Source: Streptomyces sp. CB02414 | GTDB taxonomy: Bacteria; Actinomycetota; Actinomycetes; Streptomycetales; Streptomycetaceae | Direction of reading: 5' to 3' | NCBI RefSeq assembly: GCF_001905385.1 | Contig: NZ_LIPF01000005.1 | Coordinates: 186,001-250,000 of the forward strand | Length of the DNA: 64,000 nt | Shown: piece after piece, positions 17,554-26,283 of the stretch | Position numbering within the stretch: position 1 is the stretch's first letter | Layout of the letters: every line of letters begins with the position of its first letter | Notes under the pieces: generated by a model | What the model was told of the DNA's origin: nothing | The model's database searches: none | Seen by the model: only the letters and a program-made list of their open reading frames with translations | Translations under genes and position numbers: made by a program

Positions 17554-18633
17554 TCACAGATGCGCGGGAGCGTCCTCGCCCGTGCGCTGCTGCGGAAACG
17601 CGACGCCGCCCTGCTGGAGCGCGACCGTACGGGCGGGCGCGGGGATGCGGATGCCCTCCGCGCGGTACCGCTTGTGCAGGCGCTTGATGAACTCGTGCTT
17701 GATCCGGTACTGGTCGCTGAACTCGCCGACGCCCAAGATGATCGTGAAGCCGATCCGGGAGTCGCCGAAGGTGTGGAAGCGGACGGCGGGCTCGTGGTCC
17801 GGGACGGCCCCGGCGATCTCCGTCATCACCTCCGCGACCACCTCCGTCGTGACCCGCTCCACATGGTCCAGGTCGCTGTCGTAGGCGACGCCGGCCTGCA
17901 CCAGGATGGTGAGCTTCTGCTCGGGCCGCATGAAGTTGGTCATGTTCGACTTCGCGAGCTGGCTGTTCGGGATCACGACCAGGTTGTTGGACAGCTCACG
18001 GACGGTGGTCTGCCGCCAGTTGATGTCCTCGACGTAGCCGTCCTCGCCGCTGTCGAGCTGGATGTAGTCGCCCGGCTGCACGGTCTTCGAGGCCAGGATG
18101 TGGATGCCCGCGAAGAGGTTGGCCAGCGTGTCCTGGAGAGCCAGCGCGACCGCCAGACCGCCCACGCCGAGGGCGGTGAGCAGCGGGGCTATGGACACGC
18201 CCAGCGTCTGGAGCATCACCAGGAAGCCGATGGCCAGCACCAGGATGCGGGTGATGTTGACGAAGATCGTGGCCGACCCGGCGACCCCGGAGCGGGACGT
18301 GGTCAGCGTCCGCACCAGACCGGCGATCACCCGGGCCGCCGAGACGGTCGTCACGAAGATCAGCAGGACCGTCAGCACCTGGTTGACGTTGTGCTGCACG
18401 GTCCGCGTCAGCGGCAGCGCCGCCGCGGCCCCCGCCACGCCGCCCGCGACCGCCGCCCAGGGCGCCACCGTGCGCAGCGCGGCCACGATCACGTCGTCGC
18501 CGCTCCAGCGGGTGCGCCCGGCGTGCCCCGCCAGCCAGCGCAGCAGCACGCGCAGCAGGAACGCCGCCACCAGGCCGGCCGCCAGCCAGATGCCGGCGGG
18601 CACCAGGTGGTCCATGGTCAGGTCTTCGGTCAC
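17554..18633 (-). CDS. MscS-family mechanosensitive ion channel
   Basis: 359 aa. Several hydrophobic segments occupy residues about 8-165 (LVPAGIWLAAGLVAAFLLRV, VLTVLLIFVTTV, ILVLAIGFLVML). The pore-lining TM3-like stretch LLTALGVGGLAVALALQDTL is Gly/Ala-rich as in MscS. The MscS beta domain follows: VQPGDYIQLDSGEDGYVEDI and VVIPNSQLAKSNMTNF. The usual role is relief of turgor on osmotic downshock. GTG 18633 has a GAGGTGACC site upstream. The Leu-rich flippase-like gene upstream is separated by a hairpin, so this gene may have its own promoter in 18634-18775. Confidence 0.93.
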   Translation of the reverse strand: MTEDLTMDHLVPAGIWLAAGLVAAFLLRVLLRWLAGHAGRTRWSGDDVIVAALRTVAPWAAVAGGVAGAAAALPLTRTVQHNVNQVLTVLLIFVTTVSAARVIAGLVRTLTTSRSGVAGSATIFVNITRILVLAIGFLVMLQTLGVSIAPLLTALGVGGLAVALALQDTLANLFAGIHILASKTVQPGDYIQLDSGEDGYVEDINWRQTTVRELSNNLVVIPNSQLAKSNMTNFMRPEQKLTILVQAGVAYDSDLDHVERVTTEVVAEVMTEIAGAVPDHEPAVRFHTFGDSRIGFTIILGVGEFSDQYRIKHEFIKRLHKRYRAEGIRIPAPARTVALQQGGVAFPQQRTGEDAPAHL

Positions 18634-18664
18634 CGGTCACCTCGGGATGTCGGTTTGCATGACT

Positions 18665-18695
18665 GCCCCGGTCCGCAAGGCAGTTCGACCGGGGC
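18665..18695 (-). terminator. 9-bp hairpin between membrane-protein genes
   Basis: GCCCCGGTC (18665-18673) and GACCGGGGC (18687-18695) form a perfect stem with a 13-nt loop. It lies after the upstream gene's stop at 18776 and before the mscS-like start, so it is either a terminator for the former or part of the latter's leader. Confidence 0.5.
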
Positions 18696-18775
18696 GAGCG
18701 TTCATCCTGCCGCATTCCGGGCGGTGCTCCGTACCGCGCCGAGGGAGCGGACCGGGGGCGCCACGGTGGTGAGGT

Positions 18776-19768
18776 TCAGATCACCCGCATCCGCACCAGC
18801 GCCGCCAGCGTCAGTGCCCCCGGCAGCAACGGCAGCCAGACGGTCAGCAGCCGGAAGGCCAGCACCACCGCCGTGGCCACGGCCGCCGGGCCGCCCGCCG
18901 CCACCAGCGCCACGACCAGCGCCGCCTCGACCGAACCGATCCCGCCCGGCGTCGGCACCAGCGCCACCGCGACCGTCGCCGCCAGGTACGCCACCGCCAT
19001 GTGCCCGACGGGCACGTCGAGCGCCAGCGACTTCCCCACCATGACCAGCGCCGCCGTCTGGAGCGCGGGGAAGGCGAGCGCCCCGCCCCACAGCGCCAGC
19101 GCCCGCGCCGGGCGGGCGTGCACCGAGCGGGCCTCGCCGAGCGCCGTCCGCAGGAAGGACTCCACCGCGCCGCGCAGCCGCGGCGCCAGCGCCAGTACGA
19201 GCGCCGCGACGACCGGCACCGCCCCCGCCGCGACCAGCAGCGGCCCCACGGCCCCGTCGGGGACGAGCGTGCCGAGCCGCAGCGCGCCGGGGAACGCGAG
19301 CAGCAGCGCGCCCAGCAACGCGACCCGGCCGACGCTCTCCGCCAGCAGATACAGGGCGAGGGCGGCCGAGGAGCGGGCGAGCGGCAGCCCGCACACCGCC
19401 ATGAACCGCAGGTTGACGGCGCTCGCCCCCAGTCCCGTCGGCAGCAGGTGATTGGCCGCGCCCGCCGCGAACTGCGTGGCCAGCAGCCGTCGCCGGGGCA
19501 GCCGCCGGACCACGGCGCCCTGCCGCGTGCAGGCCGCCGCGACCCAGGTCAGACAGGTGGCGCAGGCCGCCGCCAGCAGCCAGGGCCACCGGGTCGTCGT
19601 GAGATGACCGAAACCCTCGGCCAGCACCGACCGGTGCCGCACCGCGACCACGGCGACCAGCAGCAGCGGGAGCACGCAGCACACCCGCCGGACCAGCCGG
19701 GCACGGCCCTCCCGGCGGACGGGGGCGGGCACGGGCACGGACTCCTGGGGAATCTCCACCACTGTCAC
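18776..19768 (-). CDS. Lysylphosphatidylglycerol synthase-like / UPF0104 integral membrane protein
   Basis: About 330 aa from GTG 19768; GTG 19762 or 19759 are possible, and no strong ribosome site helps. The frame stays open for another 2 kb upstream, but that is antisense to the ABC exporter. About eight hydrophobic segments span the protein. The family signature is visible as AAGAANHLLPTGLGASAVNL in the first half and VALVPTPGGIGSVEAALV near the C-terminus, matching the transmembrane part of LPG synthases (flippase-like, Pfam LPG_synthase_TM). The soluble aminoacyl transfer domain is absent, so lipid aminoacylation is unlikely; lipid or glycolipid translocation is the usual guess. The gene is divergent from the SoxR-type promoter. 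Confidence 0.82.
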   Translation of the reverse strand: MTVVEIPQESVPVPAPVRREGRARLVRRVCCVLPLLLVAVVAVRHRSVLAEGFGHLTTTRWPWLLAAACATCLTWVAAACTRQGAVVRRLPRRRLLATQFAAGAANHLLPTGLGASAVNLRFMAVCGLPLARSSAALALYLLAESVGRVALLGALLLAFPGALRLGTLVPDGAVGPLLVAAGAVPVVAALVLALAPRLRGAVESFLRTALGEARSVHARPARALALWGGALAFPALQTAALVMVGKSLALDVPVGHMAVAYLAATVAVALVPTPGGIGSVEAALVVALVAAGGPAAVATAVVLAFRLLTVWLPLLPGALTLAALVRMRVI

Positions 19769-19862
19769 ACCACAAGAGATTCCCCGAGCCGCGCCAACTA
19801 CGGATGACCGACGCGCGGACGTCGGCTTACGGACCGCGGGCGGCCGGTCCGCTCCTCGACGC

Positions 19863-19893
19863 TTGACCTCAAGGAAAGTCGAGGTTCTACCGT
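19863..19893 (+). promoter_or_regulatory. SoxR/MerR-type promoter with 19-bp spacer and SoxR-like box
   Basis: TTGACC (19863-19868) and TACCGT (19888-19893) are separated by 19 bp, the over-long spacer typical of MerR-family activated promoters. Between them lies CCTCAAGGAAAGTCGAGG (19867-19884), close to the SoxR box CCTCAAGTTAACTTGAGG. Redox-cycling compounds that oxidise SoxR should switch it on. The -10 ends 7 bp before ATG 19901, so the mRNA is probably leaderless. No soxR gene is in the window. Confidence 0.8.
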
Positions 19894-19900
19894 CACTCGT

Positions 19901-21781
19901 ATGAGCATGGAGACCACAGCCTGGACCCAGCTGCACAGCGTCATGAACGCCGAGCAGGACCGCCGCCCCCTCGCCCGCGCGACGCTGCGTCGCATCGGCG
20001 CCTTCGCCCGCCCGCACCGCCGCCGCATCGTCCGGTTCGTCCTGCTCGGGGTGGTGACCGCGCTCCTCGCCGTCGCCACCCCCGTACTCGCCGGACGCGT
20101 CGTCGACACGATCGTGTCGGGCGGCGACGAGGGCACGGTCGTCCGCCTCGCCCTGCTGATCGCGCTGATCGCGGTCGCCGAGGCGGGTCTCGGCATCCTC
20201 TCCCGGAGGCTGTCGGCCATGCTCGGGGAGGGCCTGATCCTCGATCTGCGCACGGCTGTGTTCGATCATGTGCAGCGCATGCCGGTCGCGTTCTTCACAC
20301 GCACTCGTACGGGCGCACTGGTCTCCCGTCTCAACAACGACGTCATCGGCGCCCAGCGCGCCTTCAGCAACACCCTCTCCGGCGTGGTGACCAACCTGGT
20401 CACACTGGTCCTCACCCTCGCCGTGATGCTCACCCTGTCCTGGCAGATCACTCTGCTCGCCCTGGTCCTGCTGCCCGTCTTCGTGCTCCCGGCCCGCCGC
20501 ATGGGCCGCCGCATGGCCCGCATGCAGCGGGAGGCCGCCACCCTGAACGCCGCCATGGGCACCCGCATGACCGAGCGCTTCTCCGCACCCGGCGCCACGC
20601 TGATCAAGCTGTTCGGCCGCCCCGAGGAGGAGTCGGCCGAGTTCGCCGACCGCGCCCGCCGCGTCGCCGACATCGGCGTGCGCACCGCCACCGCCCAGGC
20701 GGCCTTCATCACCGCCCTCACCCTCGTCTCCGCCCTCGCCCTGGCCCTCGTCTACGGCCTCGGCGGCTTCTTCGCCCTGCGCGGCACCCTGGACGCGGGC
20801 GCCGTCGTCGCACTGGCGCTGCTGCTCACCCGCCTGTACGCGCCGCTCACCGCCCTCGCCGGGGCCCGCGTCGAGGTCATGAGCGCCCTCGTCAGCTTCG
20901 AGCGGGTCTTCGAGGTGCTGGACCTGACCCCGCTCATCGACGAGAAGCCCGACGCCGCCCCGGTCCCCGACGGCCCGGTCGCCGTCGAGTTCGACGACGT
21001 CCGCTTCGGCTACCCGTCCGCCGACAAGGTCTCCCTGGCTTCCCTCGAAGAGGTCGCCGCACTGGACACCCGGGGCGGCGACGAGGTCCTGCACGGCCTC
21101 TCCTTCCGCGCGGAACCCGGCCAGACCGTCGCCCTCGTCGGCTCCTCCGGTGCCGGCAAGTCCACCATCGCTCAGCTCCTGCCGCGCCTGTACGACACCG
21201 ACGGCGGCACCGTGCGGATCGGCGGCGTCGACGTCCGCGACCTCGGCGCCCGCTCCCTGCGCGACACCGTCGGCATGGTCACCCAGGACGGCCACCTCTT
21301 CCACGACACCGTCCGCGCCAACCTGCTCCTGGCCCGGCCCGAGGCCTCCGAGACCGAACTGTGGGACGCGCTGCGCCGCGCCCGCCTGACCGACCTCGTA
21401 CGGTCCCTGCCCGACGGACTCGACACCGTCGTCGGCGAGCGCGGCTACCGGCTCTCCGGCGGGGAGCGCCAGCGCATGACCATCGCCCGGCTGCTGCTGG
21501 CCCGCCAGCGCGTCGTCATCCTCGACGAGGCCACCGCCCACCTCGACAACACCTCCGAGGCCGCCGTCCAGGAGGCACTGGCCGAGGCCCTGGAGGGCAG
21601 GACCGCCGTGGTCATCGCCCACCGCCTGTCCACCGTCCGGGCGGCCGACCAGATCCTGGTGGTCGAGGCCGGCCGCATCGTGGAGCGTGGGACGCACGAC
21701 GAACTCCTCACGGCCGGCGGCCGCTACGCCCAGCTCCACCGCACCCAGTTCGGGCGGCGGACGATGGAGAAGGCCGCATAG
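19901..21781 (+). CDS. ABC exporter half-transporter (fused membrane and ATPase domains)
   Basis: 626 aa. The N-terminal about 330 residues carry six hydrophobic segments (for example IVRFVLLGVVTALLAVATPV and ITLLALVLLPVFVLP). The ATPase domain has Walker A GSSGAGKST, Q-loop TQDGHLF, signature LSGGERQR, Walker B VVILDEATAHLD and H-loop IAHRLST. It probably works as a homodimer exporting hydrophobic compounds. Its start fits a SoxR-type, leaderless promoter. In S. coelicolor one of the few SoxR targets is an ABC transporter (SCO7008, induced by redox-active metabolites such as actinorhodin); this gene is probably the counterpart, judged from promoter and context rather than alignment. It is convergent with the SpoIIE-type gene, 11 bp apart. 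Confidence 0.93.
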   Translation: MSMETTAWTQLHSVMNAEQDRRPLARATLRRIGAFARPHRRRIVRFVLLGVVTALLAVATPVLAGRVVDTIVSGGDEGTVVRLALLIALIAVAEAGLGILSRRLSAMLGEGLILDLRTAVFDHVQRMPVAFFTRTRTGALVSRLNNDVIGAQRAFSNTLSGVVTNLVTLVLTLAVMLTLSWQITLLALVLLPVFVLPARRMGRRMARMQREAATLNAAMGTRMTERFSAPGATLIKLFGRPEEESAEFADRARRVADIGVRTATAQAAFITALTLVSALALALVYGLGGFFALRGTLDAGAVVALALLLTRLYAPLTALAGARVEVMSALVSFERVFEVLDLTPLIDEKPDAAPVPDGPVAVEFDDVRFGYPSADKVSLASLEEVAALDTRGGDEVLHGLSFRAEPGQTVALVGSSGAGKSTIAQLLPRLYDTDGGTVRIGGVDVRDLGARSLRDTVGMVTQDGHLFHDTVRANLLLARPEASETELWDALRRARLTDLVRSLPDGLDTVVGERGYRLSGGERQRMTIARLLLARQRVVILDEATAHLDNTSEAAVQEALAEALEGRTAVVIAHRLSTVRAADQILVVEAGRIVERGTHDELLTAGGRYAQLHRTQFGRRTMEKAA

Positions 21782-21792
21782 GTGAGGGGTTG

Positions 21793-23580
21793 CTACTGCC
21801 CGTGCGGCCGGGGAGCGCCCGTCCGCACGGGCAGGTCCTGTTCGGCCCAGACCACCTTCCCCGACGGCGTACGGCACGAGCCCCAGCGCCGGCACAGCAT
21901 GTTGATCAGCTGGAGGCCGCGCCCGCTCTCGTCGCTCACGTCCGCGTGCTGGATCTGCGGCAGGTCGGGCCCGGAGTCGGAGACCTCCACCGACAGCCGC
22001 TCGTCCCGCAGCAGCCGCAGCTCACCCGGGGCGTTCCCGTACCGCAGGGCGTTGCCCACCAGCTCGCTGACGACCAGCTCGGTGGTGTCGACCAGCTCCT
22101 CCAGTCCCCACTTCAGCAATTGTTCGCGCACCGTCGTCCGCGCCTGCCCGGCGGCCTTGCCGTCCGGCGGCAGCGTCCGTACGAACACGTCACCGTCCGG
22201 ACCCAGCGGACGGGCGCCCGCGACCAGGACGATCGCGTCGTCGGACCGGTCGCTCCCCACCCGCTCGGTGACCGCCCGGCACACCGCGCCGCCCTCGGGC
22301 ACGGCGCCGCCGGCCGCCTCGCGCAGCCGCTCCATCCGGTCGGCGAGCCCGGCGGTGCGCGACCTGATCAGGCCGTCCGTGTACAGCGTCAGGCGGCTCC
22401 CGTCGGGCGCGGGAACGTCCACCGGGTCGTACGGGATCACCCCGGCGCCCAGCGGCGCCCCGGCGGGCACGTCCAGATACGCGGCGGTTCCGTCGGCGCC
22501 GGTGAGCAGCGGCGGCGGATGACCGGCGCTGGCGATGCGGAAGGCGGAGCCGTACGGGTCGTAGACCGCGCACAGACAGGTGGCGTACTGGTCCTCCTCC
22601 AGGTCACGGGCGGCCAGGTCCAGCCGGGCCAGCAGCCGCTCGGGCGCGATGTCCAGCGCCATCAGGGTGCGGGCCACCGTGCGCAGCCGTCCCATGGTCG
22701 CGGCGGCGGCCAGCCCGCGCCCCATCACGTCGCCCACCATCAGCGCCGTACGCCCGCTGGGCAGCGCCACGACGTCGAACCAGTCGCCGCCCACGGCGGC
22801 CGGATCGGCGGCCGGGTCGTAGCACGAGGAGACCGCGAGCCCCGGAGTACTGGGGCTGGACCGGGGGAGCAGCGCGCGCTGGAGCGTGACCACGTGCTCG
22901 CGCTCCCTCCCGTAGAGCCGGGCGTTGTCGATGGACACGGCCGCCTTGGACGCCAGCTCCATGGCCAGCGCCACGTCGCCGTCGGTGAACGGCGCCCGGG
23001 TCCCGGCCCGGACGAAGTCCGCCAGCCCCAGCAGCACCCCGCGGGCGACCAGCGGAACGACCAGGTAGGAGTGGACCCCCGCGCGCCGCATGACGTCGGC
23101 GGACTCGGCGGTCGGCGCGACCACGGCGTAGTCCGCCCGCGTCATCCGGGCGATCAGCACCGGTTCGCGCGTGGTCAGGCACCTGAGGCCCAGCCGGTCG
23201 GCGCTGTGCACGGACAGCTCGCCGACCGGGTCCGGCGCGAGGTCCAGGCCGTCGATCTCCGCCACCGCCATGGCCCGGAGCCGCGGGGGTTCGCTGCCCC
23301 GGACGCGGTCCCCCTCCTGGAACCGCAGCACGGTGTCCAGCAGGTCCACCGCGGAGCCGTCGGCCAGCTCCGGGACGGTGAACGCGGCCAACTCCTCCGC
23401 CGTGCGCCGCAGGTCCAGCGTGGTGCCGATCCACGTACCGGCCTCGTTCAGCCAGGCCAGCCGGCGGCGCGCGCCCAGCGCCTCCGTCATCGGCCGCAGC
23501 GCTCCCCGCAGCGCCCGGCGCCCGCCGACGAGGGGTTTCGCAGGGCGGCGCACCTCGCGCCGCCACGGTCGCTCCCGCAC
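21793..23580 (-). CDS. GAF - SpoIIE/PP2C phosphatase - HATPase regulator
   Basis: 595 aa, three modules. A GAF-like sensor spans about 45-225 (SYLVVPLVARGVLLGLADFV). A SpoIIE/RsbU-type PP2C phosphatase spans about 230-430, with metal-site motifs GGDWFDVV and VGDVMGRGLAAA, then ASAGHPPPLL and LTLYTDGL. A C-terminal HATPase (anti-sigma kinase type) spans about 460-580, with the N-box ELVVSELVGNALRYG and the G-boxes VSDSGPDLP and ESGRGLQLI. One protein thus carries both the phosphatase and the kinase-like halves of the partner-switch that controls sigma-B-type factors. GGAGGAGG precedes GTG 23580. The partner anti-sigma antagonist is not nearby. Confidence 0.92.
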   Translation of the reverse strand: MRERPWRREVRRPAKPLVGGRRALRGALRPMTEALGARRRLAWLNEAGTWIGTTLDLRRTAEELAAFTVPELADGSAVDLLDTVLRFQEGDRVRGSEPPRLRAMAVAEIDGLDLAPDPVGELSVHSADRLGLRCLTTREPVLIARMTRADYAVVAPTAESADVMRRAGVHSYLVVPLVARGVLLGLADFVRAGTRAPFTDGDVALAMELASKAAVSIDNARLYGREREHVVTLQRALLPRSSPSTPGLAVSSCYDPAADPAAVGGDWFDVVALPSGRTALMVGDVMGRGLAAAATMGRLRTVARTLMALDIAPERLLARLDLAARDLEEDQYATCLCAVYDPYGSAFRIASAGHPPPLLTGADGTAAYLDVPAGAPLGAGVIPYDPVDVPAPDGSRLTLYTDGLIRSRTAGLADRMERLREAAGGAVPEGGAVCRAVTERVGSDRSDDAIVLVAGARPLGPDGDVFVRTLPPDGKAAGQARTTVREQLLKWGLEELVDTTELVVSELVGNALRYGNAPGELRLLRDERLSVEVSDSGPDLPQIQHADVSDESGRGLQLINMLCRRWGSCRTPSGKVVWAEQDLPVRTGAPRPHGQ

Positions 23581-23668
23581 GCGTCGCCTCCTCCCACGCC
23601 TCCTGCCCCGATTCTGCCTCGCCTCGGGACGGGCGGCGACGGCGGCGCCGTGACGGAGGGGCCTTGCC

Positions 23669-25273
23669 TCAGGCGCGCAGCCACACCGCCGTGTCCCGCG
23701 GCAGCCGGCCGTCCCCGTCCAGGGGCCCGCTGCCGAGCAGGAGCGTGCCGTGTTCCGGCAGGCCGACCGGCCCCGGGGACAGGTTGACGACGCACGTCAG
23801 ACCGCCTGGACGCCGGAAGGCGAGGACGCCGTCCGGTGCGGGCAGCCAGTCGAACGGACCGTCGCCGAAACCGTCGGTGGTGCGCCGCAGGAGCAGTGCC
23901 TCGCGGTACAGGGCGAGCATCGAGGCCGGGTCGGTGCTCTGGCGGTCCGCCGCGTACGACGGCCAGCCCGCCGGCTGCGGCAGCCAGGGCTCCGTCTCGG
24001 AGCCGAAACCGCAGTACGGCGCGTCGGCCGACCACGGCAGCGGCACGCGGCAGCCGTCCCGGCCCGGATCGACGCCCCCGGAGCGGTGGTGCATCGGGTC
24101 CTGGATGCGGTCGAGCGGGACGTCGGCCTCGGGCAGACCGAGTTCCTCACCCTGGTACAGGTAGACGGACCCGGGCAGGGCCAGCGTCAGCAGCGCGGCG
24201 GCCCGGGCGCGCCGCGTCCCGAGCGTGAGGTCGGTGGGCGTGCCGAAGGCCTTCCTGGCGAAGTCGAAGCCGGTGTCCTCGCGGCCGTACCGGGTGACGG
24301 TGCGGGTCACGTCGTGGTTGCACAGCACCCATGTGGCGGGGGCGCCGACGGGGGCGTGCTCGGCGAGCGTGTCGTCGATGGTGCGGCGCAGCCGGTCCGC
24401 GTCCCAGGGGCAGGACAGGAAGTTGAAGTTGAACGCGGTGTGCAGCTCGTCGGGGCGCAGGTAGCGGGCGAAGCGTTCGGCGTCGGGCAGCCACACCTCG
24501 CCGACGAAGACGCCCCCGTACTCGTCGGCGACGGCCCGCCAGGAGCGGTAGATGTCGTGCAGCTCGTCCTGGTCGATGTAGGGGTGCGGGTCGACGCCCT
24601 CCTCGAAGTCCGCCAGCGCCGGGTCCTTGGCGAGCAGGGCGGCGGAGTCGATGCGTACGCCCGCGACCCCGCGCTCGAACCAGAAGCGCAGCACGTCCTC
24701 GTGCTCCCGGCGCACCTCGGGATGGGCCCAGTTCAGGTCGGGCTGCTCCGGGGTGAACAGGTGGAGGTACCACTCGCCGTCCGGGACCCGGGTCCAGGTG
24801 CGGCCGGAGAACTGGGAGGGCCAGTTGTTGGGCGGCAGCTCGCCGTTCTCGCCGCGTCCGGGACGGAAGTGGAAGCGCTTGCGCTCCGCGCTGCCGGGGC
24901 CGGCGGCCAGCGCCGCCCGGAACCAGGCGTGCTGGTCGGAGACGTGGTTGGGGACGATGTCGACGATGCTGCGGATGCCCAGCTCCCGGGCCTCGGCGAT
25001 CAGCTTCTCGGCCTCGCCGAGGGTGCCGAAGGCCGGGTCGATGGTGCGGTAGTCGGCGACGTCGTAGCCGCCGTCGACGAGCGGCGAGACGTACCAGGGG
25101 GTGAACCACACGGCGTCCACGCCGAGTTCGGCGAGGTAGGGCAGTCTCGCCCTCACGCCCGCGAGGTCACCGGTGCCGTCGCCGTCGCCGTCGGCGAAAC
25201 TGCGGGGATACACCTGGTAGATGACGGCGTCGCGCCACCAGTCGGCGGCGCGGTGCGAGTTGGGGGCTGCCAC
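23669..25273 (-). CDS. aglA: GH13 alpha-glucosidase (maltodextrin/oligosaccharide hydrolase)
   Basis: 534 aa. A GH13 (alpha/beta)8 barrel with the usual regions: DAVWFTPWY, region I DIVPNH, region II GVRIDSAA (nucleophile Asp), region III FVGEVW (acid/base Glu) and region IV LCNHDVTR (Asp). The QVYPRSFADGDGDGTGDL start is typical of the intracellular alpha-glucosidase/oligo-1,6-glucosidase branch. No signal peptide is present, so it hydrolyses imported alpha-gluco-oligosaccharides in the cytoplasm. It is the last gene of the importer operon, after a strong hairpin (25301-25351), which may reduce its expression relative to the permeases. GTG 25273 follows AAGGA. The gene symbol reflects the common Streptomyces agl naming; the exact substrate linkage is unknown. 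Confidence 0.9.
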   Translation of the reverse strand: MAAPNSHRAADWWRDAVIYQVYPRSFADGDGDGTGDLAGVRARLPYLAELGVDAVWFTPWYVSPLVDGGYDVADYRTIDPAFGTLGEAEKLIAEARELGIRSIVDIVPNHVSDQHAWFRAALAAGPGSAERKRFHFRPGRGENGELPPNNWPSQFSGRTWTRVPDGEWYLHLFTPEQPDLNWAHPEVRREHEDVLRFWFERGVAGVRIDSAALLAKDPALADFEEGVDPHPYIDQDELHDIYRSWRAVADEYGGVFVGEVWLPDAERFARYLRPDELHTAFNFNFLSCPWDADRLRRTIDDTLAEHAPVGAPATWVLCNHDVTRTVTRYGREDTGFDFARKAFGTPTDLTLGTRRARAAALLTLALPGSVYLYQGEELGLPEADVPLDRIQDPMHHRSGGVDPGRDGCRVPLPWSADAPYCGFGSETEPWLPQPAGWPSYAADRQSTDPASMLALYREALLLRRTTDGFGDGPFDWLPAPDGVLAFRRPGGLTCVVNLSPGPVGLPEHGTLLLGSGPLDGDGRLPRDTAVWLRA

Positions 25274-25300
25274 GTGACGGTCCTTTCGGGCAGGGTGGAT

Positions 25301-25351
25301 CTTCGCCGCCGGCCCGGACAGGGCGGGGCGTCGGACGGGCCGGCGGCGAAG
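25301..25351 (-). promoter_or_regulatory. 16-bp perfect hairpin between permease and alpha-glucosidase genes
   Basis: Bases 25301-25316 and 25336-25351 pair perfectly over 16 bp with a 19-nt loop. It sits in the 117-bp gap inside the importer operon, ending 28 bp before the glucosidase start. Likely a partial terminator or mRNA-processing stem that sets different levels for the two parts. Confidence 0.6.
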
Positions 25352-25390
25352 GCTGACGGGACGGGCCGGGGGAGGGCGGCGCGGGGCGCC

Positions 25391-26266
25391 TCAGCCCTTG
25401 AGTCCGCCGGCGGTGAGTCCGCTCATGATGTTGCGCTGGAAGATCAGGAAGATGATCAGGGTCGGCAGCGAGGCCATGGTGAGCGCGGCGATCAGCACGT
25501 TGACGGGCACACCGTTGGACAGCGAGTAGATGCCGACGTTCAGGGTCTGCTTGGCCGGGTCCGGCAGCGTCAGCATGGGCCAGAGGAAGTCCTTCCAGAC
25601 GCCCACGATCGCGAAGATGGACACCACGCCGAGGATCGGCCGGGAGATGGGCAGGACGATCGACCACAGGGTGCGCATCGGCGAGGCGCCGTCCATGGAC
25701 GCGGCGTCCAGCAGCTCCCTCGGGATCGAGTCGAAGAACCGCTTCAGCAGGAAGATGTTGAAGGCGTTGGTCACCGAGGGCAGCCAGATCGCCCACGGAG
25801 TGTTCAGCAGGTTGCGTTCGAAGACCGGCACGTCGAGCACCGTCAGGTACTGCGGCACGACCAGCACGGTCGCCGGGATCATCAGCGTCGCCAGCATCAT
25901 GCCGAGGATGGCCTTGCCGAAGACCGGGCGGAGCTTGGAGAGCGAGTACGCCGCCGCCACGTCCAGCACCAGCTGGAAGGCGAGCGCGCCGAACGCGTAG
26001 TACAGCGTGTTGCCCAGCAGACCGGCCAGGTCCATGACGTTCCAGGCCTGCGAGTAGTTGTCCGGCTGGAAGGACTCGGGGATCAGCGTCGGCGGGGTCG
26101 CCACCGCTTCCTGGGTGTCCTTGAAGCCGCTGGAGACCATCCAGTACATCGGGCCGAGGAAGACCACGGTGAACACCGTGACGACCAGACCGAACGTCAG
26201 CCAGTACAGGCGTTTGCCGCGCGGCCGGGCGAGCTGGGCCGGCGAGATGAGCGTGCGTGTGGACAT
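25391..26266 (-). CDS. Sugar ABC transporter permease (MalG-like)
   Basis: 291 aa. The open frame extends far upstream, but ATG 26266 (STRTLISPAQLARPRGKRLY) is the sensible start, 17 bp after the preceding permease's stop and behind GGGGGAA. Six hydrophobic segments are seen, for example YWLTFGLVVTVFTVVFLGPM. The cytoplasmic EAA loop, which docks the ATPase, is ELLDAASMDGASPMRTLWSI with the IVLP continuation. It ends in FQRNIMSGLTAGGLKG, the common MalG-type tail. It pairs with the upstream permease. No ATPase is encoded here; Streptomyces sugar importers of this class usually share one MsiK-type ATPase encoded elsewhere. Confidence 0.93.
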   Translation of the reverse strand: MSTRTLISPAQLARPRGKRLYWLTFGLVVTVFTVVFLGPMYWMVSSGFKDTQEAVATPPTLIPESFQPDNYSQAWNVMDLAGLLGNTLYYAFGALAFQLVLDVAAAYSLSKLRPVFGKAILGMMLATLMIPATVLVVPQYLTVLDVPVFERNLLNTPWAIWLPSVTNAFNIFLLKRFFDSIPRELLDAASMDGASPMRTLWSIVLPISRPILGVVSIFAIVGVWKDFLWPMLTLPDPAKQTLNVGIYSLSNGVPVNVLIAALTMASLPTLIIFLIFQRNIMSGLTAGGLKG

Positions 26267-26283
26267 CGGTGGATTCCCCCGGC

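Noticed and set aside
19769..21895. Long minus-strand extension of the UPF0104-type frame
   Set aside because: It lies antisense to the ABC exporter, whose domains are clear; the membrane protein begins near 19768.
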